Assembly: GCA_963070105.1 (NCBI GenBank)
Contig: OY718804.1
Span: forward strand, 10,121,817 to 10,185,816
Direction of reading: 5' to 3'
From: Litomosoides sigmodontis
Lineage: Eukaryota > Nematoda > Chromadorea > Rhabditida > Onchocercidae
DNA length: 64,000 bases
A program made the position numbers and the translations under genes. Shown piece after piece: positions 62,808 through 64,000 of the stretch; within the stretch, counting starts at the first letter, position 1; each line of letters opens with the position of its first letter. The notes under the pieces were generated by a model. That model had not been told where the DNA came from, did not search any database, and saw nothing but the letters and a program-made list of their open reading frames with translations.

Positions 62808-64000
62808 GTCCCTGTGCCATTTTACTTCACTTTACTATCATCCATCATATGCAAATACAAACGTGCACTTTTGTTAATAAATGTAATCTTAGAATTGTAA
62901 AAAGCAATTCAGTGATAGAAAGAATAAAGTACTGAAATGGGAAACGATAACTTCCCCATTAAATTGTAATTTTACTTCATTTAACTAACCATCAAATAGC
63001 GCCTCAAACTGTCTAATCTGTTTGCACTAAATTTCAACCTTTACATTAGTAAATGACAAGTGTGAAATTAGCGCGCAGTGATAAAATGATAAGAGAAGAA
63101 GCGGAGATATTTGTGATAATTGTAGAGGCGCTTGGGGTGACCATAATTCCTTCGGGAATGCGAGAATTAAACGCAAAAATTTGGGCGTCAAAATCTTTTT
63201 CATAAATCACTGGAAATGAACAACAATTTCTCCACCAAAGAACGGAGGGAGAAAGAGAGAGAACGAGAGAGGGAGAGAGAGAGAGATGCATTTACTAATG
63301 CAACAAACAAACAGACAAACGAAGGAATAAATAAAATATAAGTTCTTGGTTGCCAATTTTGGTTTATTTATATTCATAACTTTAAGGCTTAATTTTTATT
63401 TATTTCATTTTTGATGTGAAAAAAGAGAAAATTAAGGGAGAGGGAGAGGGAGAGAGAGAGAGAGAGGAAAACGTAGAGTAGTTTTCAAATCATTTTTTTT
63501 TCTCTTTCTCTCAAACAATCCTCATCAATAAATATTTTATGCATGATAGGAGTAGCTGAAGGCATCAAAAATGATTTTGTCAAGCCTTCTTCTCTTTCAT
63601 TCCTTGTTTTTTCTTCTTCAACGGTAGTTGATACATTTACATAAATTGAGGAAGTGATGCAATATGCAAATTTCCAACGAATATTTATTCATTAAATTAC
63701 GATTGTAACTAATTAATTATCTTATCACATTCACTTTGATAATTTCCGCCTTTGCGCAAGCTCTTTTAAAGTTTGTAATTTTTTAACACCCTTTTTTCAC
63801 AAAAGAATACCTTTTTCATCTAAAATTAGGAAGGCATATTTCGTTCCACCGAGATATTTTAGGTGTTTTAAAGGTTAGATATTAGAAGTAGAAGGGTTGT
63901 TAGCATTGTTTTAGGAAGGGAGCTTGACTGGAGAAGTGGAAGAGTTATTGTTGATAGACATTAACAGTAATATTAACGATTATGTTGATTTAATTTAAAT
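61541..64000. other. Upstream flank of K2P channel B, no gene recognised
   Basis: Probable promoter region. Holds the (GT)23 tract and several GA runs (about 61890, 63240-63284, 63435-63466). No exon could be supported on either strand. Confidence 0.5.
62761..62806. repeat. (GT)23 microsatellite
   Basis: Forty-six bases of uninterrupted GT, 1.2 kb upstream of the K2P channel B start codon. Confidence 0.97.

Overview
The window looks like nuclear DNA of a nematode. It is AT-rich, genes are split into many short exons with GT..AG introns (acceptors mostly TTTCAG or TTGCAG, introns from about 45 bp to over 2 kb), and several start codons sit just after an acceptor-like site, as expected for spliced-leader trans-splicing. 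Two K2P (TWK) potassium channels, a CK1/TTBK-type kinase and several nematode-looking orphan membrane or secreted proteins also fit. The longer introns and looser acceptors are unlike Caenorhabditis and suggest a parasitic, perhaps spirurid, nematode; that placement is inference. Exon models were built by hand by matching reading frames, splice phases and remembered family sequences; no search was run.

Layout: 1-4145 no gene seen; 4146-6642 (+) nematode-type single-pass membrane protein; 6643-11089 intergenic, with a 43-bp tandem duplication and a 413-bp element with 97-bp terminal inverted repeats (MITE-like); 11090-16674 (+) coronin; 17093-17572 (+) doubtful single-exon ORF; 17959-20786 (-) dyskerin (H/ACA pseudouridine synthase); 21804-23027 (+) Ran GTPase; 24103-25349 (-) membrane-anchored J-domain protein (DNAJC4 type); 26623-28607 (-) protein with two SUMO-like domains (NFATC2IP/Rad60/Esc2 type); 29177-32994 (+) peroxisomal 17-beta-HSD4/DHS-28-type dehydrogenase; 33918-36306 (+) proteasome lid subunit RPN12; 37219-40126 (+) CK1/TTBK-like kinase; 41038-43235 (-) K2P channel A; 45433-46110 (+) Gly/Leu-rich secreted repeat protein; 46427-48251 (-) tentative orphan membrane protein; 49457-52427 (+) DNA primase catalytic subunit PRI-1; 55056-61540 (-) K2P channel B, whose large intron holds a roughly 490-bp AT heptamer/triplet satellite; 61541-64000 intergenic with a (GT)23 tract.

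The middle (11-40 kb, plus pri-1) is a dense block of housekeeping genes with no obvious common pathway. There are two divergent pairs (dyskerin/Ran and the SUMO-like protein/DHS-28) and convergent pairs (coronin/dyskerin and Ran/DNAJ). The flanks are neuronal or surface-type genes with long AT- and GA-rich spacers. I saw no transposase, virus-like gene, CRISPR array or rRNA, and could not recognise any tRNA by eye.
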